Positions 34,069-43,664 of a DNA stretch of 64,000 nt are shown here, piece by piece. The notes beneath the pieces were generated by a model. The model was given only the letters and a program-made list of their open reading frames with translations, did not search any database and was not told the DNA's origin. The position numbers were made by a program, and so were the translations under genes. Positions within the stretch are counted from its first letter, which is position 1. Each line of letters starts with the position of its first letter. Source of the stretch: Angelakisella massiliensis (GTDB lineage Bacteria > Bacillota > Clostridia > Oscillospirales > Ruminococcaceae); NCBI RefSeq assembly GCF_900104675.1, contig NZ_LT629945.1:539273-603272 (forward strand). Reading direction: 5' to 3'.

Positions 34069-35958
34069 TCACAACTCCATGTCGTGCGTTTTGGATTTGA
34101 CCGGAGACTTCTTCTCCGGCTGCTGTTTTGCAGCAGTCCTGAGCTGATCGCGGATAGAGGGCTTTTCCTGCTTCTGCTCCTGCCTGACGTATTCCAGCGT
34201 CGGCATCAGCTCACGGTAACAGCCCTGTGTTTTCCGCGCCGCATGACGGCGATGGATTTTGAACAGCGGCTCACCGTTCTGCGTGACCGTGTTGCCCTCG
34301 ATCCTGACGCCGTTCCGTGCCAGCAGATTGAAGGAATGGTTAGAGGCGCGATAGGACGCCCGCATACCGTCATTGTTATAGGCAATCTGCCCCTTGAGCG
34401 TGTCCATGACGGCAGCTTTGATTGCCTTCTCTTCGGCAGTCAGGCGGTGCGCCTTCGGTGCTTTTGCCGCTTCCTCCGGCAAGGGAGCAAAGGGAGACTT
34501 GACCTCCACGGTTTTTACCTCAATAGAGGTAATCTCATCGTTCTCCCACGCAACAACCTCCGGGTCTTTTTCCTCTGTTTTCTCAGAAGTGGCTTCCTTC
34601 TGGGGTTCGGTCTGCTGACGGAACGCATCCACGAAAAGTGCGGTCAGTCCAGGATTGGGTTTATCCACAAGGAAGCGGGAGGCGTTTTCGGGGCAGACAT
34701 CAACGGTCTTCGCCCATTCCTTGAGGGGCTGGGGAATGCGCCCGTCAAAGTCTTTCTGCTGAATGGTGTTTGCGAGGACATATCGGACGCGCTCCGGAGA
34801 GAACTGCTCAAGGACACTTTTCACGGCAGCATCCGCATCCAGCCGGTTGTCTCCGTAGTTAGAACTGATTGCCGCCTCAATCGCACGGCGGCATTCCACG
34901 TTTGCGGCGAGAGAAGCACGATATGCGTCCATCTCACCGGCTTCATAGGCGTAATTCGCCGTCTCGCGGTAAATGGGGACTTCCGGCTTTTCCTCCGGAA
35001 CAGCTTCCTTTACGGGAGCTTCGACTTCCATCTCTGCGGACTGTGCTTTCTCTGCCAGCAGCACCTTGAGCTTGGCGTCAATGCCCTCGATCATCTCAGC
35101 CGCCGTCTTGCGGATGGTGTCCAGAGAGCTTTTCAGTTCCTTGGTTTCCTTGCCGGATGACCAACCGGCGATGTAACCGAAGGAGTAGTCCGAGGTTTCA
35201 ATGCCGTACCGTTGGCAGACGGTGTAGGCAACGCTTTCTGCTTCAACCTCCTTGGTGTGCCGATCCTTCTTATCTTCTGGCGCGGCTTTCTCATCCGGCT
35301 TGACGGCGTGGAGCTTTGCGTGGGCGATCTCGTGAATGGCGGTTTTGACCGTCTGGATTTCGCTCATGCCCTCCTGAATGGCAATGCGGCTTTCAACCGG
35401 CGAGAAGAATCCCTTTGCGCCGCCCGGAATATCCTCAAAGGAAATGGGGACGGGAGATTCCTGCTTGAGCGCATCGAAAAACGCCTCATAGTTTTCGACG
35501 GTGCCTTTCAGCTCATCGACGATGATGTCAGGAAGTTCCTTGCCGTCCGTCTGCGAGACATCAAAGACACTCACCACCTTGAAGGCAGGGCGCAGGACTT
35601 CGACCGTTTCCGTGACAGCCTTCCCATCTGCGCCGATCACCGGCTTCTGCGTCAAAGGATCAATCTTCTCACGCTCTTCCTGCGCCTTGTACGGCGCGGG
35701 TGCAAGAATCTTGATACCCTTTTCGCCCTTCATGACCTGACGGTCAAAGTTGCGCTGCCACGAGGTATAACCGGCAACATAGGTTGCCTCCGGCTTCTGC
35801 ATCGCAATGAGCAGCGTGTTGTTGAAGGAATAGTTGTAGAACTTGGACATCGTGCGGAGGTATTCCTTGAACCGCTCGGATTCAAAAAGCTCCTTGATGC
35901 CCTGTTCCAGCTTGTCCGTGATTTCGCGGACTTGCTGTGCATTTTTGTTTTCAGCCAT
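34069..35958 (-). CDS. ArdC-like anti-restriction protein with metallopeptidase motif
   Basis: A 629-residue protein. Residues about 10-115 form an ArdC-like single-strand DNA-binding domain (FNNTLLIAMQKPEATYVAGY, then GEKGIKILAP). A zinc peptidase motif HEIAHA lies near residue 220. A DUF3849 segment follows (about 330-415: PIYRETANYAYEAGEMDAYR). The tail is PSIRDQLRTAA...KSKTHDMEL. ArdC of plasmid pSa is known to be carried to the recipient with DNA and to protect it. The ATG at 35958 follows GGAGGTTTGAG. Confidence 0.8.
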   Translation of the reverse strand: MAENKNAQQVREITDKLEQGIKELFESERFKEYLRTMSKFYNYSFNNTLLIAMQKPEATYVAGYTSWQRNFDRQVMKGEKGIKILAPAPYKAQEEREKIDPLTQKPVIGADGKAVTETVEVLRPAFKVVSVFDVSQTDGKELPDIIVDELKGTVENYEAFFDALKQESPVPISFEDIPGGAKGFFSPVESRIAIQEGMSEIQTVKTAIHEIAHAKLHAVKPDEKAAPEDKKDRHTKEVEAESVAYTVCQRYGIETSDYSFGYIAGWSSGKETKELKSSLDTIRKTAAEMIEGIDAKLKVLLAEKAQSAEMEVEAPVKEAVPEEKPEVPIYRETANYAYEAGEMDAYRASLAANVECRRAIEAAISSNYGDNRLDADAAVKSVLEQFSPERVRYVLANTIQQKDFDGRIPQPLKEWAKTVDVCPENASRFLVDKPNPGLTALFVDAFRQQTEPQKEATSEKTEEKDPEVVAWENDEITSIEVKTVEVKSPFAPLPEEAAKAPKAHRLTAEEKAIKAAVMDTLKGQIAYNNDGMRASYRASNHSFNLLARNGVRIEGNTVTQNGEPLFKIHRRHAARKTQGCYRELMPTLEYVRQEQKQEKPSIRDQLRTAAKQQPEKKSPVKSKTHDMEL

Positions 35959-35959
35959 C

Positions 35960-36733
35960 TCAAACCTCCATTTCATATTTGCTTCGGGGAGAAGAAAACC
36001 CCGTCTGGGATTTGCTCGATAAACGAGCCTTTACCTTAGACGGGGTTTCTCTGCGTGTCAGCCGACGATGGAAGATGTTATCCTCGTTCTCCCATTCAAT
36101 CAGCCGGTCAAACATATCCGGGTGCTTTGTGACCATGTGCAGCAGCTCCGAGTCACTGGCGTTGGGACAGAACCAGCAGCCGTTTCTTCGGCAGTGAGCG
36201 TAGATTGGGGAAAGCAGCCCGTGTTCCTGACAGAGCTTGTAGGCGTCCGCCTCGGTCATACCGTATTTGGCAAGCAGACTGACCTTCGTTATTCCATCCA
36301 GACGAGCAATGCGTTTTGGCTCATCCGCCGCGATGCCGACATAGCTCACGGTGTCCGGCGAGAGTGCGGCATTGTACTTGCGGACGGGCGGGATTTTGCA
36401 GTCTCGATTGACCGCGCACATACCAGCCCATGCAAAGCCGCGAACCTCACCTTTGTGCGGTCCGCAGGTGATGACATGATGGAACACATCATCGTAGGTC
36501 TTGTCTGCATGGAGAATGGTGAACTTGATGCCCAGCTCCTTTTCGCAGAAGGGCTTGAGCCGGTCATAGATGAAGTCCCGATGTTCCGGGACTTCACCGC
36601 TTGTGTTCTGATCAAACATGACCTCGCTGAAAACCGCCTCGTCCAGCGGCTCATTGTGCTGTGCCGCCAGCAGGAGCGTCGCTACGCTGTCTTTGCCTCC
36701 GCTGCAAGAGGCAATATACTTCGGGCGGCTCAT
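35960..36733 (-). CDS. PAPS-reductase-like ATP pyrophosphatase
   Basis: A 257-residue adenine nucleotide alpha-hydrolase. SCSGGKDSVATL (about 9-20) is the PP-loop. Two Cys pairs (CAVNRDC and CRRNGCWFCPN) probably hold zinc or iron-sulphur. Relatives include PAPS reductase and DndC/DNA phosphorothioation proteins, but the partner Dnd genes are absent. It overlaps topB by ATGA. The last residues (SPRSKYEMEV) resemble the tail of the three proteins that follow, in a shorter form. Confidence 0.75.
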   Translation of the reverse strand: MSRPKYIASCSGGKDSVATLLLAAQHNEPLDEAVFSEVMFDQNTSGEVPEHRDFIYDRLKPFCEKELGIKFTILHADKTYDDVFHHVITCGPHKGEVRGFAWAGMCAVNRDCKIPPVRKYNAALSPDTVSYVGIAADEPKRIARLDGITKVSLLAKYGMTEADAYKLCQEHGLLSPIYAHCRRNGCWFCPNASDSELLHMVTKHPDMFDRLIEWENEDNIFHRRLTRRETPSKVKARLSSKSQTGFSSPRSKYEMEV

Positions 36734-38799
36734 CGGTCGAACTCCATCTTGAAGCTGACGTATTTGCCGCCGCTGTCATCCAGACGAATCACCGCATCGT
36801 AGAGCTGAGGCTTCTTCGGCGTGTAAAGCCCGGTCACTCGGCACCAGCCCTTGTCCAGCAGCTCCTTTGCAATCCTCTTGGTCAGCTTCTTTTTCTTGCT
36901 GGAAAAGAACTTGTTGTCTTCCCACAGGCAGAAGGAGCATTCCTTGTTCGAGCAGTAGAAATTGCCCTTGCCGACGTAGACCGGAGAGCCGCAGCGGGGA
37001 CATTTGCCGATTTCCTCCTTACCCGTGCCGAAACGCTGGGCTTCGGCATCGGAGAGGAAGGGATAGGCTTTCACGAGATCCCCGGTCATCCGGACAATGC
37101 CGCTGAGGAAGGCGTCTGCATCCGCTTTGCCGCGCTCAATCTCCATGAGCGTATTTTCCCATTCCGCCGTCATTGCGGGAGAAGTGATCTGTTCCGGCAG
37201 GACGCAGACGAGGTTGCAGCCGTCCTTTGTGGGAATGAGGGATTTGCCCTTGCGTTCAGCAAAGCCGGACTTTACCAGCTTTTCAATGATACCGGCGCGG
37301 GTTGCGGGAGTGCCAAGACCTTTCTTTTCGGTGTCATCGTCGAACTGATCGTTTCCGGCAGTCTCCATCGCAGACAGGAGGGTATCTTCCGTGTACTGCT
37401 TCGGAGGCGTTGTGAAGTGTTCGGTGACACCGGCAGACACACCTTCCAGCATATCGCCCTCATGGACTTCGGGCAGGGACTTCATGGGATCATCCTTTTC
37501 CTTCGTCTTGAGGGATGCCTTGAACAGCTCTTCGATGGCTTTCCATCCGTTTTGAACGACGGTCTTCCCCTTGGTTTTGAACTCGTAGCCCTCGCAGAAG
37601 AGCGAGATCTGCGTTTCTGCGTAGGTGTGCTTCTCGCCGGTCGCACACAGAAGGCGCATCCCGACAAGATTGAGGATTTTCTGCTCTGACTGAGGGAGAA
37701 CGGAAACATCCTGCTTTTCAAGCTGGACGGTCGGGAGAATGGCGTGGTGATCTGTGACCTTACTGTTGTCGGTTACACGGGCAATGTCCGGCGTAATCGA
37801 AACGCCAGAGAAGAGCGGAAGTTGGCGGCAAACGATAGAAATGACCTGACGGGCGGTGTCCTCCATATCATCCGTGATGAACTGGCTGTCCGTGCGCGGA
37901 TAGGTCAGGAGCTTCTTTTCGTAGAGCGTCTGAACGAGATCAAGCGTCTGCTGGGCAGTGAAGCCGTAATATCGGTTTGCCTCGCGCTGCAAGGTGGTCA
38001 GATCATATAGCTTCGGAGGATTGACGGTTTTTGTTTCCCGCTTGAGAGAAGAAACGACGGCTTGCTTTTTCTCGCAAGCCGCCGCAATCTTCTTTGCTTC
38101 CTCTTCGGTTTTGACCTTTTCCAGATCGGCGGTCAGATCGCCCTTGCCGACGTGGACGTTGAAATACTTCTCCTTCTGGAACGTGGAGATTTTCCCGTCA
38201 CGTTCCACCAGCATTGCAAGAGTAGGCGTCTGGACGCGCCCGACCACCAGCTTCTTGTGATAGAGCGTGGTGAAAAGGCGGGTGCCGTTGATGCCGACAA
38301 TCCAGTCCGCCTTCGAGCGGCTGAGTGCCGCTTCATAGAGACGGTCATAGTCCTTGCCGTCCCGGAGATGATTGAAGCCTTCGCGGATGGCGGAGTCCTC
38401 CAACGAGCTGATCCACAGACGCTTGAAGGGCTTGATGCATCCGGCTTTGTCGTAGACCAGCCGGAAGATCAGCTCACCCTCGCGTCCTGCATCGGTTGCG
38501 CAGACCAGCTCGGTGACGCGCTTGTCCTTCATGAGAGCGGACAGCACCTTGAACTGCTGTGCTTTGTCCTTCGTGACCTCAAACATCCAGCTTTCCGGAA
38601 CAATGGGCAGATCGTCATACCGCCACTTAGCATACCGCTCATCGTAGGAGCTGGCGTCTGCCAGCTCCACCAGATGACCGAAGCACCACGAAACGATGTA
38701 ATTGCCGCCCTCCATGTAGCCGTCCTTGCGGGATGTCGCGCCCAGCACCTTTGCGATGGACTGGGCGACGCTGGGCTTTTCAGCAATGACTAAGATCAA
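36730..38799 (-). CDS. topB: DNA topoisomerase III
   Basis: A 689-residue type IA topoisomerase. The Toprim domain is at the N-terminus (ILVIAEKPSVAQSIAKVLGA, then TDAGREGELI near residue 108). The active Tyr lies in LLTYPRTDSQF near residue 306. A C-terminal zinc ribbon (CPRCGSPVYVGKGNFYCSN) follows, then a short repeat-like end. It starts with TTG at 38799, overlapping the DUF4366 stop as TTGA. TopB is standard in Tn1549-like ICEs, resolving single-stranded transfer intermediates. Confidence 0.95.
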   Translation of the reverse strand: MILVIAEKPSVAQSIAKVLGATSRKDGYMEGGNYIVSWCFGHLVELADASSYDERYAKWRYDDLPIVPESWMFEVTKDKAQQFKVLSALMKDKRVTELVCATDAGREGELIFRLVYDKAGCIKPFKRLWISSLEDSAIREGFNHLRDGKDYDRLYEAALSRSKADWIVGINGTRLFTTLYHKKLVVGRVQTPTLAMLVERDGKISTFQKEKYFNVHVGKGDLTADLEKVKTEEEAKKIAAACEKKQAVVSSLKRETKTVNPPKLYDLTTLQREANRYYGFTAQQTLDLVQTLYEKKLLTYPRTDSQFITDDMEDTARQVISIVCRQLPLFSGVSITPDIARVTDNSKVTDHHAILPTVQLEKQDVSVLPQSEQKILNLVGMRLLCATGEKHTYAETQISLFCEGYEFKTKGKTVVQNGWKAIEELFKASLKTKEKDDPMKSLPEVHEGDMLEGVSAGVTEHFTTPPKQYTEDTLLSAMETAGNDQFDDDTEKKGLGTPATRAGIIEKLVKSGFAERKGKSLIPTKDGCNLVCVLPEQITSPAMTAEWENTLMEIERGKADADAFLSGIVRMTGDLVKAYPFLSDAEAQRFGTGKEEIGKCPRCGSPVYVGKGNFYCSNKECSFCLWEDNKFFSSKKKKLTKRIAKELLDKGWCRVTGLYTPKKPQLYDAVIRLDDSGGKYVSFKMEFDR

Positions 38800-39575
38800 T
38801 CTTCATCACCTTCCGTTTCGGCATCCTCCGCGATCTGCGGCTCTTCATCCTCGTTGATGTACGGCTCTTCCTCGTAGCCTTCATCATCAAAGAAGTCCAT
38901 GTCCTCATCCGTGGGCTTTCTGCCCTTGACGAACTTGATGTAGTAATAGGCTGCACCCGCAGCACCGGCAAGGGCAAAGATGACGAGGATCATGCCGATG
39001 TTGGATTTCTTTTCGGGTTTAGGGGCGGGGACATCGGTTTCCGCATCCTTGTCCGGCTCAGGTGTAACGGGGGCTGTGCCGGTGCATTCGCTCATGTTGG
39101 TCTTGCAGACCGGGCAGTCTGTGTTGACCTGACCGGCAGCGCATTTTTCCTTGCAGTTACAGGCAGTCAGAGCCGCCGCAGTATCATCATCCAGCAGCGC
39201 AAGCAGGTCGCTCTCATCGACCATGTTGAGGAAGTACGTCTGATACTGTTCCTCGTCCTCATTGATGGGTGCATCGTAGTCGATGACAATGAAAAAGGTA
39301 TTGCCGTTCTTCGTCTGGACTGTGATGAACTGCTTGTTGGTTGCCTTGTCATAGAGCAAGTCGCGGGTGTAGGCGTTGCCCTCATCGTCAATCGGCTCAC
39401 CCTTCGGCTTTTCCGGCGTGGGAGTGACTGCGGGCTGCTGTTCGGGCTGAGTTGCCTCCGTGACGGGAAGGTTCTGTTCGGTATCATCGGCGTAGGCAAA
39501 CGCCGTGACCGAGAAGCAAGACAGAACCATGACGCAGACCGCAAGGACGGTCAGAAAACGAAACTTCTTACGCAT
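38796..39575 (-). CDS. DUF4366 exported membrane protein
   Basis: A 259-residue protein with a signal peptide (about 1-27, VLAVCVMVLSCFSVTAFAYA), an extracellular domain with a Cys cluster (CNCKEKC...CPVCKTNMSEC, about 139-166), one C-terminal membrane helix (about 192-214, IGMILVIFALAGAAGAAYYYI) and an acidic cytoplasmic tail. DUF4366 proteins are fixed parts of Tn1549-type transfer operons and may be surface or channel components. Overlaps the DUF4315 gene by 8 bases. Confidence 0.85.
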   Translation of the reverse strand: MRKKFRFLTVLAVCVMVLSCFSVTAFAYADDTEQNLPVTEATQPEQQPAVTPTPEKPKGEPIDDEGNAYTRDLLYDKATNKQFITVQTKNGNTFFIVIDYDAPINEDEEQYQTYFLNMVDESDLLALLDDDTAAALTACNCKEKCAAGQVNTDCPVCKTNMSECTGTAPVTPEPDKDAETDVPAPKPEKKSNIGMILVIFALAGAAGAAYYYIKFVKGRKPTDEDMDFFDDEGYEEEPYINEDEEPQIAEDAETEGDED

Positions 39576-39804
39576 TGTCGATTACCTCCGTATTATCAGC
39601 GGTCTTGGTGCCGCCCTTCATGGAAGACAGGAACGCCATGATCTGATCCTTGTCCATCACCATAGAACGCACGGTATTGATGATTTCAAGGTTTTCCAGC
39701 TCTGTCTTCTTGTCGTACAGCTCTTTAAGCTGACCCTCGATTTCGGACTTCTTCTTTTCAGCCTTCTCAATGTCGGAGAGGACTTTCTGATACTTGGGAT
39801 TCAT
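39568..39804 (-). CDS. DUF4315 coiled-coil protein
   Basis: A 78-residue protein that is almost all coiled coil in its first two thirds (KVLSDIEKAEKKKSEIEGQL), the DUF4315 pattern. It is a conserved companion of the DUF4366 protein in conjugative transposons. Ribosome site AAAGGAGTTTTGC. Confidence 0.85.
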   Translation of the reverse strand: MNPKYQKVLSDIEKAEKKKSEIEGQLKELYDKKTELENLEIINTVRSMVMDKDQIMAFLSSMKGGTKTADNTEVIDNA

Positions 39805-39820
39805 GCAAAACTCCTTTCTT

Positions 39821-42028
39821 TTAATAGGCGGGTCTTCCGAAGGCGTAGAAATGCTGCTGCCAATAGGAAGAGTTGATAGATGTGTACTGAATGGGATCGC
39901 CGCAGTGGATCATGACCCCATCACCAACGTAGATGCCGACGTGAGACACGCCGGGGGTGTCATACGTCCCGACGAAAAAGATAAGATCACCGGGCTGTGC
40001 ATTCGCCTTTGAAACCGGCGTACAGACGTTGTAAAGCCCCTGTGCGCCCAATCGTCCGGTTTTTACAAGTCCGCTGTTCGTGAGAACGTAGCTGACGAAG
40101 CCGGAGCAGTCAAAGGACGTGTCGGGATTGGAGCCTCCCCAAACATACGGATAACCGAGATACTTTTCCGCCTCGGTGATCAGTGTCGCAAACTTCTCGT
40201 CGTTCAGGTATTCCGGGTTGACATCGTAGTCGGCGGGAGGATTTGTGATGTACTTGTCCACATAGGGGGAGTTACCGAACAGATCCTCGCGGTTGCCCAG
40301 CACCGACATATACGTCGCGTACATGGAAAGCTTTTCCTGAGACATGATGTAGACCGGGACATGGGAGAGATTGAAGTTTTCGAGCTTCACGTTGCAGATG
40401 TAGTAGTCATACGGGACGCGATAGGTTTCCGTGTGCGTGTTGCCGTCTGCGTCCGTCCATGTGTCGGTTTCCGTGCGGTATCTGGTTTCGACGATAACCT
40501 CTTCGGTGAGGATGTACTGCTTTTCAAACAGCATTTGGAGCGTACCCTGCACCTCATCCAGCGTGAACTCGCCCTCATGGAGAGCCGAGAGAATGGAGAT
40601 CAGCACATAGGGGTCATGCTCAATATCATCCAGATCGAAGTGATATTCGTCATAGTCATGAGTGCCTTCATAGTTATCCAGATAGCTTTGCAGCTCTTGC
40701 TCCATCCGGCAATACTGCGCTTCCGCGCCCAGCATCGCGTCATCCTCACTGAGATAAGAGGAAGCGATAACCGTCGAGCCGGTAGAGGTGAGCATCGAAC
40801 ACGAGCTGATTCCGGCACCGAGCAAAACGAGAAGGGCAATTCCGACGCCGATCCAGATAAAGACCTTCTTGTTCTTCTCAAAGAACTCCTTGATCTTGTC
40901 GGACGCCTTCTCACCGAGCTTCTTGCCGGTATTCTTTGTGGCAGTCCCGGCAGTCTGAGACCCGGCATTTCGAGCGGCGGCATATTCCTTCTTGATGCTC
41001 TGCTTCTGGTAGTGCTTGTTCATGTTCTGCTTCTTCATCTCAGGATGCTCCTGCTGATTTCTTTCATATTGGAGCTTCGCATCCGCAGCATCCGCCTTGT
41101 GTTCCAGCTTGGAGACCTTCTCGTAGGGCTTGTTGACGCTGCTTTCCCGATGATGACGGAAATGCCGAGCGGCTGTCTCAGCGGCGATCTCCGTTTTATG
41201 AGCCGCCTCAACCGCCGTGTTTTCCTGTTCGACCTCATGGATTTTGCCGTGAATGCCGGAAGCGAGGGTGTCACCGACCTTGCGGACGGTTTTATCTGCT
41301 TCAAATTGCAGCTTGCCTTTGCCCTTTGGCTTTTTCAGCTCATCCTCAAAATGAAGGCGGGTTTTGCCCTTGCCGGTCTCTTCATCAAAGACGCGCTCTT
41401 TCTTGAGAACCTTGTGCGTGGGCAACTTCTCACGGGCGGCATCCAGCCGATCATGTGCCTTCTCAGATTTTCTTTCGAGCTTCTGCATCCGCTTCGTGGT
41501 CGGGACGGCATCGTCCGAGACCGGCTTTGCAGAGGCAGTCTCCGCCGCTTGAGTGAGAACGGCATCTGCATCAACGGCTTCAACCGCAGAGGTCTTGCGC
41601 AGCTTGTGCGTGACAATCGTTTCAGCAATCACCGTGCCGGTATGAGAAGAAACGCCGTGCTGCTCTAAAGTTGGAGGCTTGAACGGCGTTTCTGACGAAG
41701 GCAGCGTTTCGGATACATTCTGGGGTGGATTTTCTGTCCTTTTCTCTTCTGTGACGGACGTTTCCGAGGGCGGCTGTGTGTCGTTATCCTCGGTGTGTTC
41801 CGCCTGAAACTGACGCTGTTGACGGCGCATCTGCACCTTTTTCTGTTCCTCCGGTGAAAGTGCCTCGGAAGGCTCGGCTTTCTCAGCGGGCTTGATCAGC
41901 TCTGCATCTTCCAGCCGCTTTGACACGCGCTGCTCGGTGCCAGCCGTCAGGTTTTCCTCAACCGCGCCCTCCCGCGTCATCCGCAGAACAACCTTGTCGC
42001 GGGCTTTGAGTTCCGGTTCCTTGGGCAT
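39821..42028 (-). CDS. Conjugation cell wall hydrolase (NlpC/P60)
   Basis: A 735-residue protein. A long charged cytoplasmic part (about 1-375, Lys/Glu-rich) precedes one membrane helix (about 388-410, VFIWIGVGIALLVLLGAGI). An external domain follows, then a C-terminal NlpC/P60 peptidase (about 620-735) with catalytic Cys in FDCSGFVSYVL and His in VSHVGIYVG. It opens peptidoglycan for the mating channel. The start overlaps the methyltransferase stop (TGATG). Confidence 0.9.
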   Translation of the reverse strand: MPKEPELKARDKVVLRMTREGAVEENLTAGTEQRVSKRLEDAELIKPAEKAEPSEALSPEEQKKVQMRRQQRQFQAEHTEDNDTQPPSETSVTEEKRTENPPQNVSETLPSSETPFKPPTLEQHGVSSHTGTVIAETIVTHKLRKTSAVEAVDADAVLTQAAETASAKPVSDDAVPTTKRMQKLERKSEKAHDRLDAAREKLPTHKVLKKERVFDEETGKGKTRLHFEDELKKPKGKGKLQFEADKTVRKVGDTLASGIHGKIHEVEQENTAVEAAHKTEIAAETAARHFRHHRESSVNKPYEKVSKLEHKADAADAKLQYERNQQEHPEMKKQNMNKHYQKQSIKKEYAAARNAGSQTAGTATKNTGKKLGEKASDKIKEFFEKNKKVFIWIGVGIALLVLLGAGISSCSMLTSTGSTVIASSYLSEDDAMLGAEAQYCRMEQELQSYLDNYEGTHDYDEYHFDLDDIEHDPYVLISILSALHEGEFTLDEVQGTLQMLFEKQYILTEEVIVETRYRTETDTWTDADGNTHTETYRVPYDYYICNVKLENFNLSHVPVYIMSQEKLSMYATYMSVLGNREDLFGNSPYVDKYITNPPADYDVNPEYLNDEKFATLITEAEKYLGYPYVWGGSNPDTSFDCSGFVSYVLTNSGLVKTGRLGAQGLYNVCTPVSKANAQPGDLIFFVGTYDTPGVSHVGIYVGDGVMIHCGDPIQYTSINSSYWQQHFYAFGRPAY

Positions 42029-43056
42029 CAGATTTCACCTCCAATCCGCTTGTAGGCAAGCTCGGTGTATTCAGGGTTCAGCTCTATGCCCACGAAATGA
42101 CGCCCCATCTGTGAGGCAACCATGCCGGTTGTGCCGCTTCCCATAAAGGGGTCAAGCACAATGCCGCCATCTGGACAACCGGCGAGAAGACAGGTTTCAA
42201 CCAGCTTTGGAGGGTAGGCGGCATAGTGACCGCCCTTGAAGGGGACGGTGTTGATCTTCCAGACATCGCGCTTGTTGCGGAGCGGATTGATGTCACTGTC
42301 CTTGATCTCACCATGCTCGCGGGGGCGGTTGATGGACTGCGGCTGAGGCTGACCGGGAACGGGCTTGCCGTACTTGTTGCCGCCCTTCATGCCGCGCTTG
42401 AGGCGTTCTGCCGTTGCAGGGGCAATCGGCTCAGAGATTGCCTTGTAGTCGAAGAAATACTTCCTCGACTTGGAGAACAGGAAAATATGCTCATAACAGC
42501 GGGCGCAGCGGTCTTTCACGCTCTCCGGCATGGGGTTATCCTTCATCCAGATGATGTCGTTGCGCAGATACCAGCCGGTATCGCGGAGGGCAAAAGCCAG
42601 CATCCACGGAATGCCGATCATATCCTTTGGCTTGCAGCCCTCAACCTTGTTGTTGAGAGCCACAGCCTGACCGTTTCTGCCGTAGGGGTTCTTCGGGTCA
42701 ATGAAATCTCCCTGATTGCCCTTTCCAGCGTAGGTGTCCGAGATGTTCAGCCAGAGCGTTCCATCCGGACGCAAAACGCGCCTGACTTCGGTAAACACTT
42801 CCGTCAGGCGCGAGATATATTCCTTCGGCGTTGTCTCTCTGCCGATCTGAGCCTCCATGCCGTAATCGCGGAGCGCGTAATACGGAGGGGACGTCACACA
42901 GCAATGAACGGTGTCATCGGGCAGAGTTTTCAGGATTTTAAGGCAATCGCCGGTATGAATGATGTCAAGTTGTATGGTGGTGTACCTCCTGTTCTGTTGG
43001 ATTTGCGTTTCCGTTGAAATGTTGGCTGTAAAACCCGATAACATTTCAATGGGCAT
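42028..43056 (-). CDS. Beta-class DNA methyltransferase
   Basis: A 342-residue N4-cytosine or N6-adenine methyltransferase. The catalytic motif TSPPYYALRDYG is near residue 57 and the SAM motif DPFMGSGTTGMV near residue 307; this order marks the beta class. No restriction enzyme is beside it, so it is an orphan that may protect the ICE. The start is uncertain: ATG at 43056 gives 28 extra residues with only a weak ribosome site, while a perfect AGGAGG (42990-42985) precedes an in-frame ATA codon at 42975, where homologues tend to begin. Confidence 0.85.
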   Translation of the reverse strand: MPIEMLSGFTANISTETQIQQNRRYTTIQLDIIHTGDCLKILKTLPDDTVHCCVTSPPYYALRDYGMEAQIGRETTPKEYISRLTEVFTEVRRVLRPDGTLWLNISDTYAGKGNQGDFIDPKNPYGRNGQAVALNNKVEGCKPKDMIGIPWMLAFALRDTGWYLRNDIIWMKDNPMPESVKDRCARCYEHIFLFSKSRKYFFDYKAISEPIAPATAERLKRGMKGGNKYGKPVPGQPQPQSINRPREHGEIKDSDINPLRNKRDVWKINTVPFKGGHYAAYPPKLVETCLLAGCPDGGIVLDPFMGSGTTGMVASQMGRHFVGIELNPEYTELAYKRIGGEI

Positions 43057-43649
43057 CAATCGGAGTAATACTCGTCCGGCTCGTAGTCCTCGTCTTCCAT
43101 GAAGTCCTCGTCGAGATCGTCAATCTCGTCCGCCCAACGGTCGAAGATTTCCTCTGCTTCCTTCGCCGCGTCGCGGTAGAGGCTCAGGCGGTTCTTCTCA
43201 AAGGCGGCAAAGGCGGGGACGAACTTGCCGAACTCGCGGATTGCCTTCACATCCTGCGTGCGCATATCTGCGACGCTCTGAATGATTTCGGACATCGTGA
43301 GCAGATCGTCGATCATCAGCTCATACTCGCCCTTGGGGATAGAAACGGTTTCATCATCCGCCGCGTCAGCGAAGGGGGTATTCTCATCGTTGTTGCTGCA
43401 CTCAGAAACATCAACATTGAAGTAAAAGCCGATCATATCCACGGCTACTTTGGTCATAATCTGACGCGCTTCCTTGACCTTTTCGTCGATGTCCTCCCTC
43501 ACATGGAGATAGGCGCGGTGATGCTTCTTGAGGTCGCTTTCCAGTCGGATCAGATCGGTCAGCTCCCACAGAGCCTTAAACAGCGCGGAGGTGTTCTCTC
43601 CGTATTCGATAGCGTCCGCGTAGGGAATGGTAATCATCTTGTTGTTCAT
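43056..43649 (-). CDS. Hypothetical acidic ICE protein
   Basis: A 197-residue protein, helical in its first two thirds, with a very acidic C-terminus (DEIDDLDEDFMEDEDYEPDEYY). No motif recognised. The acidic tail could mimic DNA or bind a basic partner (inference). Start ATG at 43649 behind AGGAGGATTTTTGAAT; a TTG two codons earlier is possible. It lies between VirB4 and the methyltransferase in the operon. Confidence 0.6.
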   Translation of the reverse strand: MNNKMITIPYADAIEYGENTSALFKALWELTDLIRLESDLKKHHRAYLHVREDIDEKVKEARQIMTKVAVDMIGFYFNVDVSECSNNDENTPFADAADDETVSIPKGEYELMIDDLLTMSEIIQSVADMRTQDVKAIREFGKFVPAFAAFEKNRLSLYRDAAKEAEEIFDRWADEIDDLDEDFMEDEDYEPDEYYSD

Positions 43650-43664
43650 ATTCAAAAATCCTCC

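Noticed and set aside
35960-36733. DndC-type DNA phosphorothioation system
   Set aside because: Only a PAPS-reductase-like protein is present; no DndA, B, D or E partner lies nearby, and the gene is a regular part of Tn1549-like transfer operons.
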